Source of the DNA: Anaerolineae bacterium
GTDB taxonomy: Bacteria; Chloroflexota; Anaerolineae; B4-G1; SLSP01
Length of the DNA: 64,000 nt
Reading direction: 5' to 3'
NCBI GenBank assembly: GCA_026645815.1
Contig: JAPKMR010000018.1
Span: 1-64,000 of the forward strand
In this document: positions 19,901 through 26,155 of the stretch, piece by piece
Position numbering within the stretch: position 1 is the first letter of the stretch
How the letters are laid out: every line of letters starts with the position of its first letter
Made by a program: the position numbers and the translations under genes
Notes under the pieces: model-generated
The model's database searches: none
What the model was told of the DNA's origin: nothing
Seen by the model: only the letters and a program-made list of their open reading frames with translations

Positions 19901-20083
19901 CTGCGGGATGAAAAGGTGGTGCTCTTTGCCGATGTGTTGGGTGCGGGCACCTATGAATATAGCTATACCTTCCGCGCCACGCTCCCGGGCGAATACCGCG
20001 TGATTCCCACCGTGGCGAAGGAATTCTACTTCCCGGAGGTCTTCGGTCGTAGCGATGGGCGGTTGCTGACTATCGCGGAATAA
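13910..20083 (+). CDS. Alpha-2-macroglobulin-like lipoprotein with thioester and N-terminal Ig-like domains
   Basis: A 2057-residue envelope protein. The signal ends in a lipobox (LATLAAC, Cys about 22), then a Pro/Thr/Ser linker. Residues 60-470 hold four repeats of a bacterial Ig-like (Big_5/SbsA) domain, each beginning like PAVIWRSPQRGE and ending near FRFAT. MG domains of the macroglobulin family follow, including RTYIYTDRPIYRPGQNVNFKG. The bait-region area near 1300 is rich in Met, Ala and Gly. The thioester motif CTEQ (Cys about 1559) lies in an alpha/alpha-toroid domain containing GGWGWWYDTEKGESNPHVSAYV. The family traps proteases by covalent capture. The usual partner, penicillin-binding protein 1C, is not adjacent. 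The start has GGAGG five bases upstream. Confidence 0.93.
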   Translation: MKMKLWNRLFSTILLLATLAACTGAPTSTPVSPSPTATPSATSTPLPPKPVVPYTPVPEGEIAPAVIWRSPQRGETLTPEAGIELVFDQPMARESVGRALTVQTAAESPALVTGELTWRDDRTAVFKPGKALARNVAYDVILTQDATSATGTPLREPLVFRFATAGALEVTQVVPAPGTMDAETDMLITVMFNRPVVPLTSLKQMESLPNPLIFEPAVVGKGEWLNTSIYVFRPEKPLAGGLSYRVTVTSGLQDLSGALLLEDYSWSFTTQPPEVVWTWPGDGESLVDIRRPLQIEFNQPIEAASAQRAFSLKGGSLLRTDVAGSFSVVGNTLVFTPTRDLDFDTTYTVSIEAGITGASGGEGMRQAYTWQFTTVPLPRIISTNPADGERNVPAYSPFQIVFNTRIDPKTVMPNLTVTPPLSPTQVYTYFSEWDNTFTLYFGSQASTDYTVVIGNGIADPYGNTIPRGATVRFRTAPLEPNYRLLTPDFTATYDAALPAQVAIAYLNLNRVDLRLYRLPASALQQSYWDWREKLPGGTDLLRDWTVTLESPLNKQSYTAIDLVEIPGGTLAPGAYLLDVNAPELAANEWQAHQQHLLIVSDYNLTLKTGVDEAFIWAVDLATGQPAPGLSLELVEIQGRNLGTLTTDQEGIARMGLSQNRNSILAISEQPFAAVAEGWARGISPWDFGMGEGVWEQKVRTYIYTDRPIYRPGQNVNFKGVLRTEDDAAFGLPNVGAVNVIIRDAAWQEIYRERLPVSQLGAFVGTLALDANAGLGNYVIAVELNDQYYETYFQVAAYRAPEFEILVEPAVAELQRGQSTQATITARYFFGGPLANTAVTWNVLAERYTFKPSWGGRYSFSDVDDPWICFDCWWRWEPELPAEAILSGSGVTDANGELRITLDGAALDAALPYLASRITIEALATGPDNQEIAGRSGVVVHPGSYYIGLAPSSYVGVAEKENSIDLVAVDWTSKRLANQTLKVALYRREWENIFIANEMGGGYWSWETQDVFVSETTVTTDARGEAVARFTPPKGGSYHAIATPANPTPDTERIRSSVFVWVTGKDNISWRRENHDRLTLISDKSSYKVGETAEILIPSPFTEPHWALVTVERAGIRRHELLRMETNSAIYRLPIQEADIPNIYVSVVLVQGRSGAATAGGAAEFKMGLLPLDVSLEPKTLMLTVEPSVPQAEPGEEVTYAFTATGPDGRPVAGAELSFDVVDKAVLSLQPRTTDILSGFYARRALQVNTYSGLSLSANRYLKELAADLGLDLGTHDEMQRASNAYGMGGGGDMAAGAVPAPSATMAPMLEVAKEMEVVTDAAFSMEGITVREEFADTAAWESLLVTDSDGRAQFTLTLPDNLTTWTAHVVGHTAATVVGEGQSELVVAKPLMVRPVAPRFFVVDDRVQLAANVSNNTDQSLQVEVALSAEGIGISQETPSVQTVTIPARSESKVTWWVTVTDVPNAQLTFAARAGEYTDASKPRLTTGPDGSLLVLRYTAPDIVGTAGQLTEAGSVAEGVALPPQFDDRRGQLTVQLDPSLAAGMQDGLDYLEHFEYECTEQTVSRFLPNLLTYRALKSLGLQNAELEARLPALIDEGLAKLAKQQRSDGGWGWWYDTEKGESNPHVSAYVVFALLKAQQSDINVDGMMLQRGLEYLKTQLKSIRQVEHYRAANMQAWLLYVLAEAGQAPQDMLDNLFENREKLSHYARAYLAQAFWLANPNDARLQVLLSDLNNAAILSATGAHWEEANYDWWSMNTDTRSTAIILDTLTKLDPENALNPNIVRWLMVARKTGIWETTQETAWALIALTDWMMATGELNANYDYGVFLNDGELATASVTRETVRQSTKITVPIADLLADALNVLGIARTAGPGRLYYTAHLEVYQPVEALEPADRGFSIQRRYTLASCAAEKIKAGGSVLDCPEVREVKLGDVIRVDLTIITPHDRYYVVVEDPLPAGGEAVDTGLATTSLLAMEPNLSRPSSRWWWWWNWYSRSELRDEKVVLFADVLGAGTYEYSYTFRATLPGEYRVIPTVAKEFYFPEVFGRSDGRLLTIAE

Positions 20084-20097
20084 GGTTCTGGGCAAAG

Positions 20098-20135
20098 TGA
20101 CAAATAGGGAGTGTCTCCACACTCCCTATTTGTCA
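20098..20135. terminator. Bidirectional terminator after the macroglobulin gene
   Basis: TGACAAATAGGGAGTGT, a CTCC loop and the perfect complement form a 17-bp stem between the convergent macroglobulin and MFS genes. The AT-rich stem base would supply a U-rich stretch in either direction. Confidence 0.75.
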
Positions 20136-20183
20136 TCTTAGGAGTTCTGTGGCTGACGTAAGCCGCCATCGAGAAGGTGCTGG

Positions 20184-21374
20184 TCAGGTTGCACTTTCTC
20201 CATTCCCCACGGGTGTTGGAATCCGCAGCAAGGCGATGACCAACCCAATCGCCATCACCGCCGCGCCGCTGAAGTAGGGATACCTGATGTTGATATCGAA
20301 AGCGAACCCTGCCCAAATGGGACCGATGACGCGCCCAAGGTTCATGAAGGAATTGCACAGGCCCATGATGGTTCCTTGCCCCGAGGTAGTGCGTTGTGAG
20401 GCGAGCGACATGATGACGGTGCGTAGCAGCGTCTTGGAGAGGATGAAGACGCCGGTTGCCGCCAGCACTCCGGGGTAGCTCTTCATCAACATAAGCAGGA
20501 TGAAGCCCGCGGAGCTGGACGCCAACGAGACTTTGATGATCGTGCCTTCACCCCACCACCGGGTGAGAGGTCTGGTGAGGAGCGCTTTCCCCAATGTCGA
20601 GGTCAATCCCACAACTGCCAGGATGGCGCCCACGCGTTCGGGTCCGTAGCCCAGCACTTGTGCTGCATACAACCCAAAGACCGATTCGAAATTGCTCAAC
20701 CCAAAGCTGACCAGAAACAACAGGAACAGAAACAAGCCCACTGGCCCAAAGAGCGCCTGCCACAGCATCGCGAACTGCAATGTTTTGACTTTGCCTGCTC
20801 TTTGCCTTTCCGTCGCGGTCAACGATTCCGGCAACAATAGCGCACCGAGCACCAATGCCACAATTGACAACCCTGCCGCGACGAAAAACGGCAGCGAAAT
20901 GGAGACCTCTCCGAGCCAACCGCCCAGCGCCGGTCCCAGAATCGCGCCCAGACCCATCGCCGCGCCCAGCATCCCAATACCCCAACCGCGCTCTTTTGCG
21001 GGGGTGTTATCGCTGATATAAGCCAGTGCAGTTGCGGCGACTGCCGATGAGAGTATCCCCGATAGCGCACGCGAGGCGAATAGCATCCAGATTTCTGTGG
21101 ATAAGCCGAACAACAACGACGAGAGCGCATAGCCCAAAACGCCGAGCAGCAGAATCGGTTTGCGCCCGGTGCGATCGGAGATGCTGCCCCAGACCGGTCC
21201 GCACACGAGCTCCAGCAGGGCGGAAGTCGCCATCAACAGTCCCAACTCCCGCCCGCTAGCGCCCAGCGCTTCGATATAGAAAGGGAACAGTGGAATGATC
21301 AAGCCGTAGCCTAACATTACTACAATCAGCGTGAAGGCCAGAATGGCGATATTCTTGCGGTTGCTCCTATCCAT
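20184..21374 (-). CDS. MFS transporter, drug/multidrug efflux type
   Basis: A 396-residue, 12-helix inner-membrane protein resembling TetA/MdtG-type exporters. The loop 2-3 motif is GSISDRTGRKPILLLG. Helix 5 contains GAAMGLGAILGPALGGWLG, the antiporter motif C characteristic of drug/H+ exporters. It lies 84 bp downstream of the dikinase gene on the same strand, so the two may be co-transcribed. That pairing would fit export of, and enzymatic modification of, the same compound, but this is inference. Confidence 0.87.
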   Translation of the reverse strand: MDRSNRKNIAILAFTLIVVMLGYGLIIPLFPFYIEALGASGRELGLLMATSALLELVCGPVWGSISDRTGRKPILLLGVLGYALSSLLFGLSTEIWMLFASRALSGILSSAVAATALAYISDNTPAKERGWGIGMLGAAMGLGAILGPALGGWLGEVSISLPFFVAAGLSIVALVLGALLLPESLTATERQRAGKVKTLQFAMLWQALFGPVGLFLFLLFLVSFGLSNFESVFGLYAAQVLGYGPERVGAILAVVGLTSTLGKALLTRPLTRWWGEGTIIKVSLASSSAGFILLMLMKSYPGVLAATGVFILSKTLLRTVIMSLASQRTTSGQGTIMGLCNSFMNLGRVIGPIWAGFAFDINIRYPYFSGAAVMAIGLVIALLRIPTPVGNGESAT

Positions 21375-21458
21375 ACATCCCTCCGCATAGATTGTGGGTT
21401 GTTGCTGGCGCCCTTCCCGCCCGGTTTTTCTGAACCGGCTAGGGATTCCGGCGTTTAG

Positions 21459-24400
21459 CTAAGAGTTTCCCATCAATTCCACGGTCCCTTCACCGCCATC
21501 TACCGTGATCATTTGCCCGTCTTTGATGCGTCGGGTAGCCACACCCGTCCCCATCACTGCCGGGATGCCGTACTCGCGGGCGACGATGCTGCCATGGGAG
21601 AGGGGTCCTCCAATATCGGTGACGACCGCAGCTGCCATCGCAAAGAGTGGCGTCCAGGCTGGCGTGGTGGTCCCCGCGACCAGAACGCATCCCGGTCGCA
21701 TCCGGTTGAAGTCCTCGGGACCTTGAAGCACACAGGCAGGCGCCGTCACCTTACCTGTGCTCGCGCCAATCCCTTTGAGCACGTCGCCTTCCTGACTGGC
21801 TTCCGATGCTGGTGTGAAGGATTCCATATTGATGCCCAGGTATTTCTTCCGGGGGGGCAACGTGGGCGGTGGGACGACACGGGCAAGTGTTGAGTGATGG
21901 GCTTTGCGTTGTGCAACCTCTTCGAGCAGTGCCCGAGGGGCATTGTCGTTTGCCAGCGCCGTCATGGATGCCTCCATCTCGTCCGCTTTCAACCAGAATA
22001 TATCCTCGGCTTCGGCAATGGCGTTCGCCTGCATGCAGCGCCGCCCCAACTCACGCAGCAGCCCGCGCAGCGCCGGATAACCCAGCCCAATATCGGCAAG
22101 GGCATCTTCGCGTACTTGTGCCATGGCTTGCCCCAGCTTGAGAGTCTTTTCGAAAGCCCAGCGACGTAGCCCCTTGAGTCGGGCGCGCGCCTCTTCGACA
22201 GCCTGCTCGCGTCTTTCTGCAGTCGCTTTTTGGCGTTCATGGGGATTGATGCCGCCACCGCGCAGGTACATCTTGATGGTTTCTAGCATCGGTGTGGGAT
22301 CATCCGCCGGCAGCAACCTGGCAAAATCCAGATCATAGATGAGGTGACCATAGGCATCCAGGTATGTTTTAAGTTGCTCGCAGAAGTCGTCCCAACCGGG
22401 GAGTATGGGGTAGGCTGCAGGGAGCAAGTGAGCAACCAGATCAGTGGTGGGGGTGCTGAGGAAGTGCTCGACCAGCTCAGGTTGGCTGCGTATCCACTCT
22501 GCCAGGTCATAGAGCGATTTCTCAGCCTGAATGGGGGTGCTGTCATAACCCATCAAAAACACAGAAGCCTCTGGATCGCCTGTGCGGCGGAGCAGCTTGT
22601 TGTAGACGTTGGTGAACAACATCTCGGCGCCTGCTGATGCACCCGTCGTTGCCACCAGCAACGCTGAGAAGTGTAACATCGCCGCAGTGTTGAGCTCCTG
22701 GATTCCAGCCCACAGCTCATCCAAAGACAATGTTCCCGGCGCCCGGCTTTGCCAGCGGGCGACCGCTGCCACATACTGCGGGCGGATTTTGTCCCGCCAG
22801 AGTGGTATCGCTTCACGTAGCATGCGCGGCATAGCAGTCATCATTCGGCTGAGAATCCACCACCACTCTTGCAACGTATACCCGGCATTGATATAGACAT
22901 AGCTGTTGAGGGTCACGATATAATCTGGCAGTATTGGCTCAGAACGGGTCAAAGGGCGCAGCACCTCTTTGACCCCAACGCGGGCAATCGTTGGGATAGC
23001 CAGGGTCTCAAATAATGGGCTGACTGGATTCGGCATCAGGTCGGCGATGCCGGTATGCATATATTGGCTCTTGGGGTTGGGAAGAGTCCATTCGATGGCA
23101 TGTGCATCCTTGTGGAGCGTGATGCGCCCGGTGTCGCCATCCACAGTGATGGTTTGCCCATCGCGGATGCGTTGTGTGGCAACGCCGACACCGGTGACTG
23201 CGGGCAAGCCGTATTCACGGGCGACGATGCCGCCATGCGAAAGTGCGCCGCCCAGGTCGGTGACAACCCCTCCAGCGAGCGTGAAAAGCGGCGTCCATGC
23301 GGGTGTGGTGATGTGCGCCACCAGAATGTCCCCAGCTTGGAAGTGTGCAGTCTCACCGGGTGTGGCGAGGATTCGTGCAATGCCTGTGACTTTCCCGGGG
23401 CTTACGCCTAGCCCTGTAAGGGTGTTGCCCTCGATTTGCGGTGCAACTTCGGGTACAGGGGTGACGTACTTCCACCACCAGACGGGCTTGCCGCCTTCCG
23501 GCAGGTGCGTCGGTGGTTGAAGCCCCTGCCAGCTCTCCCAATCTGCGCGTCGTTGGGCCACGCTCATCAGCAGGGGTGTCGCCGTTTGCCTTGCTTCGAG
23601 TGTCTCGACTATCGCCCCAATTTCCTCTGCGGTCAGGAAGTAGATGTCATCCGGTGCGCTCAAGGCTTCAGCGGCGACCAGACGGCGCCCCAATTCTCGA
23701 AGATCGCGGCGCATCGCGCGCCAGGCAAGCCCAAACTCGAACATGGCATTCTCACGTTCGCGCGCCCCCTCGCGGGCTTGCGCCAGCAATTGTGTCAACT
23801 TCCTGAATTTGCGCGAGGTGAGGCGCGCTTCCAGTGCCGCGACTGCTGCTTCGCGTTCAGCCATCATCCGTGCCAGGCGTGTCGAGGGCGCTTCCTGCCC
23901 CTGCAGGTAGCCGCGCAGCGCCAGCAAAATCGCCTGCGGATCGTCTGAGAGCGTCGGCATCAGTGGATCAATCGAGGAAAACTGGTAACCGTATGCATCC
24001 AGATGGGCCTGGAATTGCGTCAGGAAGGTCGCGCCACCTGGATGGGCGGCGCAGGCAGTCAAAGCTTCGCCATCCGTTTGGGTGAACAGGTCTGCCAACC
24101 CCAGGTCGCGCGCGGATTGCGCCAGTGCATAGATGGAACATTCCGCTTCATAGGGGCGCATCTCGTGACCCCGCAGATACACTTCAGGAGCGGGATCACC
24201 GGGACGTTGTACCCGGCGGTAGAATTTGCTGAAATCGCCCTCGCGTTGCAGCACCGCACGAATAATCATACCTACTGCATTCCAGTAATCGGTACCGGCG
24301 GCGAGCAAATCCTGTGCCCGTTGCCAGAGCTCGCGTGGCGTCAATGTCTCAGGTGCGGATTGGCTCAAGCGTGCCACCCGTTGCCGGTAAGTTGCCAGCA

Positions 24401-25655
24401 TTTCGGGCCACGTTTCCAACGAGCGTGCATGATCGCGCAGGGCGCAGTAGATTCCAAAGAGGTGTTTGATCTTTGGGGTAGGGCGCATGCGGGCGAAAGC
24501 ATACCCATTGCTGAAGTGCATCAATGGCCAAACCATCAAATCGTGAATTCCAAAGCGTTTTGCTAACGCATAGTTGGCGTCTTCGAACGCCGGTGCAACC
24601 CACGTGATGCCCAACGGGCTGACGGGTTCGGTGACGAACTCCATGATTCCCCCACCGCGCATCCAGATATCGCCTGCCGGCGCCTCCCAGGTCACCGGTG
24701 TGGGAGGCAGCGCCGTGATCGGTCGCGCCTGGACGATGAAGCCACGACCCTCTGCCCAGCACCATTCGATGTCTTGTGGCGCACCGTAGAGTGCCTCGAT
24801 TTCGCGTGCCAACCGCGCCAGCTCTGTGATTTGGGTCGCGTCTAGCACCTGCACCTGACGTTGGTCAGCGGCAACGGGGCGTTCTTCCGTTCCCAGCTCT
24901 GTGCGAATCGTCATCACTTCCTTATCCGCCACATTACAATCTAGAAGCTGCCCGGTGGTCTTAGCTACTGTATAGGTGTCCGGCGTCACCAACCCGCCGA
25001 CAATCGCTTCTCCCAAACCCCACGCGGCGTTGATGACCAGTTGCTCCCGTCGCCCATTGAGGGGATTCGCCGTGAACAGAATGCCTGCCGCTTCTGCGAA
25101 GATGAGTTGCTGAACGACAACCGCCAGGCTCACCGTGTCAGGATCAATGCCCCGTCGCATCCGGTAGCCGATGGCACGCGCCGTCCACAGGCTGGACCAG
25201 CAGCGGCGGACGGCGTCCAGCACCGCATCCACACCCCGAATGTTGAGATAGGTGTCCTGCTGCCCGGCGAAGGAGGCGTCTGGTAAATCCTCAGCGGTAG
25301 CTGAAGAACGGATGGCAACGGAGACCGGAGTGGCAGACAGGGATAGATAAGCACCCCTGATGGCACCGGCAATGCTTGAGGGAATGGGAGCTTCGATAAA
25401 CAGCGCGCGGATTTGATTCGAGGCGGCTTCGAGGTGCGCTGGTTGCGCCACATCCACATCCCGCAGTGCCGCGAGAATGCGCGGTTGCAGGGCGTTCTCT
25501 GCGACAAATTGCTGATAGGCAGCTGTTGTGATGTGGAAGCCGTCGGGAACGGGCAATCCGGCGTTCACCAGTTTTGCCAGCGAAGCGCCTTTGCCACCGA
25601 CCGTGTTTAGCGTGGCGTGTTCATCCGCCAGGGAAAGAATGATGGTTGCTTCCAT
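21459..25655 (-). CDS. PEP-synthase/rifampin-phosphotransferase-like dikinase with duplicated acceptor-phosphohistidine module
   Basis: A 1398-residue member of the PEP-utilizing/PPDK superfamily. Residues 1-315 are one ATP-grasp domain (VGGKGASLAKL, VAIRSSATAEDLPDASFAG, IEWCWAEGRGFIVQARP). A large helical middle domain follows (about 330-740), then a swivelling phosphohistidine domain with LSHGGIVAREYGLPAV (His about 807). The middle and His domains then repeat: about 870-1270 and 1290-1398, the second with LSHGSIVAREYGIPAV (His 1354). Paired motifs include EFVTEPVSPLG with DLMPNPVSPLF, and HLDAYGYQF with YLDAYGHLI. Rifampin phosphotransferase is about 866 residues with one such module. The cysteine-containing PEP-binding barrel of true PEP synthase is not recognisable. 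The substrate is unknown. Confidence 0.88.
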   Translation of the reverse strand: MEATIILSLADEHATLNTVGGKGASLAKLVNAGLPVPDGFHITTAAYQQFVAENALQPRILAALRDVDVAQPAHLEAASNQIRALFIEAPIPSSIAGAIRGAYLSLSATPVSVAIRSSATAEDLPDASFAGQQDTYLNIRGVDAVLDAVRRCWSSLWTARAIGYRMRRGIDPDTVSLAVVVQQLIFAEAAGILFTANPLNGRREQLVINAAWGLGEAIVGGLVTPDTYTVAKTTGQLLDCNVADKEVMTIRTELGTEERPVAADQRQVQVLDATQITELARLAREIEALYGAPQDIEWCWAEGRGFIVQARPITALPPTPVTWEAPAGDIWMRGGGIMEFVTEPVSPLGITWVAPAFEDANYALAKRFGIHDLMVWPLMHFSNGYAFARMRPTPKIKHLFGIYCALRDHARSLETWPEMLATYRQRVARLSQSAPETLTPRELWQRAQDLLAAGTDYWNAVGMIIRAVLQREGDFSKFYRRVQRPGDPAPEVYLRGHEMRPYEAECSIYALAQSARDLGLADLFTQTDGEALTACAAHPGGATFLTQFQAHLDAYGYQFSSIDPLMPTLSDDPQAILLALRGYLQGQEAPSTRLARMMAEREAAVAALEARLTSRKFRKLTQLLAQAREGARERENAMFEFGLAWRAMRRDLRELGRRLVAAEALSAPDDIYFLTAEEIGAIVETLEARQTATPLLMSVAQRRADWESWQGLQPPTHLPEGGKPVWWWKYVTPVPEVAPQIEGNTLTGLGVSPGKVTGIARILATPGETAHFQAGDILVAHITTPAWTPLFTLAGGVVTDLGGALSHGGIVAREYGLPAVTGVGVATQRIRDGQTITVDGDTGRITLHKDAHAIEWTLPNPKSQYMHTGIADLMPNPVSPLFETLAIPTIARVGVKEVLRPLTRSEPILPDYIVTLNSYVYINAGYTLQEWWWILSRMMTAMPRMLREAIPLWRDKIRPQYVAAVARWQSRAPGTLSLDELWAGIQELNTAAMLHFSALLVATTGASAGAEMLFTNVYNKLLRRTGDPEASVFLMGYDSTPIQAEKSLYDLAEWIRSQPELVEHFLSTPTTDLVAHLLPAAYPILPGWDDFCEQLKTYLDAYGHLIYDLDFARLLPADDPTPMLETIKMYLRGGGINPHERQKATAERREQAVEEARARLKGLRRWAFEKTLKLGQAMAQVREDALADIGLGYPALRGLLRELGRRCMQANAIAEAEDIFWLKADEMEASMTALANDNAPRALLEEVAQRKAHHSTLARVVPPPTLPPRKKYLGINMESFTPASEASQEGDVLKGIGASTGKVTAPACVLQGPEDFNRMRPGCVLVAGTTTPAWTPLFAMAAAVVTDIGGPLSHGSIVAREYGIPAVMGTGVATRRIKDGQMITVDGGEGTVELMGNS

Positions 25656-25738
25656 AGTTCACCTCTGTTCTGTTTAGAAATTGTCGCGAGCGGGCTGCGC
25701 GGAGTGGGTATTGAAGTTCCCTACCCACAAAAGCCACT

Positions 25739-25963
25739 TTACTCAGCTGCTCCCGCTTTCCGGCGCTTGACCGAGACCAGCGTGAGATTCAGATCCCACA
25801 GTTTGTTCAACATGCCACGGAGGGTGACTTGATCCACGACGCCGGTAAGGATCGTGAAGTCGCCGGTTGCGACGCTCAACGTCATCCCGTCAAACCATGC
25901 TTCCCACCGTGGATCAAGCCGGCCTTGGATCGTGAGCTCATAGGCATAATCTTCGTCGTCCAC
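25739..25963 (-). CDS. Small acidic/basic protein of unknown function (74 aa)
   Basis: The peptide contains YELTIQGRLDPRWEAWFDGM, TILTGVVDQVTLRGMLNKLWDL and LVSVKRR. It resembles a small uncharacterised family common in Chloroflexota and Actinomycetota (pattern: L-x-G-x-L-D-x-R-W-x-x-W-F-x-G ... L-T-G-x-V-x-D-Q-x-x-L). GTG 25963 is preferred because GGAGG lies four bases before it; the ORF track uses TTG 25981. It is placed between the MalT-like regulator and the dikinase on the same strand. Neither enzyme motifs nor membrane segments are visible. Confidence 0.7.
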   Translation of the reverse strand: MDDEDYAYELTIQGRLDPRWEAWFDGMTLSVATGDFTILTGVVDQVTLRGMLNKLWDLNLTLVSVKRRKAGAAE

Positions 25964-26155
25964 ATCGCCTCCATTGCCCAAACTGGGTCTGCAACTGGCA
26001 GTTGCCAGTCACGTCCAAAAGCCAGGGCTAGTGGGAACTCTCGCACCGGGGTGTCTCCAGGGCGGAGTTTCATTTGCCTCATGCCTTGAGTATACTCCAG
26101 GCATGGGTGAGTTGTCATCCCCTAAATAGGTGATTGCCGGGGTGAAAAACGGGAG

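Noticed and set aside
21375-21458. CCGGTT-loop-AACCGG hairpin between dikinase and MFS genes as a terminator.
   Set aside because: The stem is only 6-7 bp with no T-run, too weak to separate the two genes with confidence.
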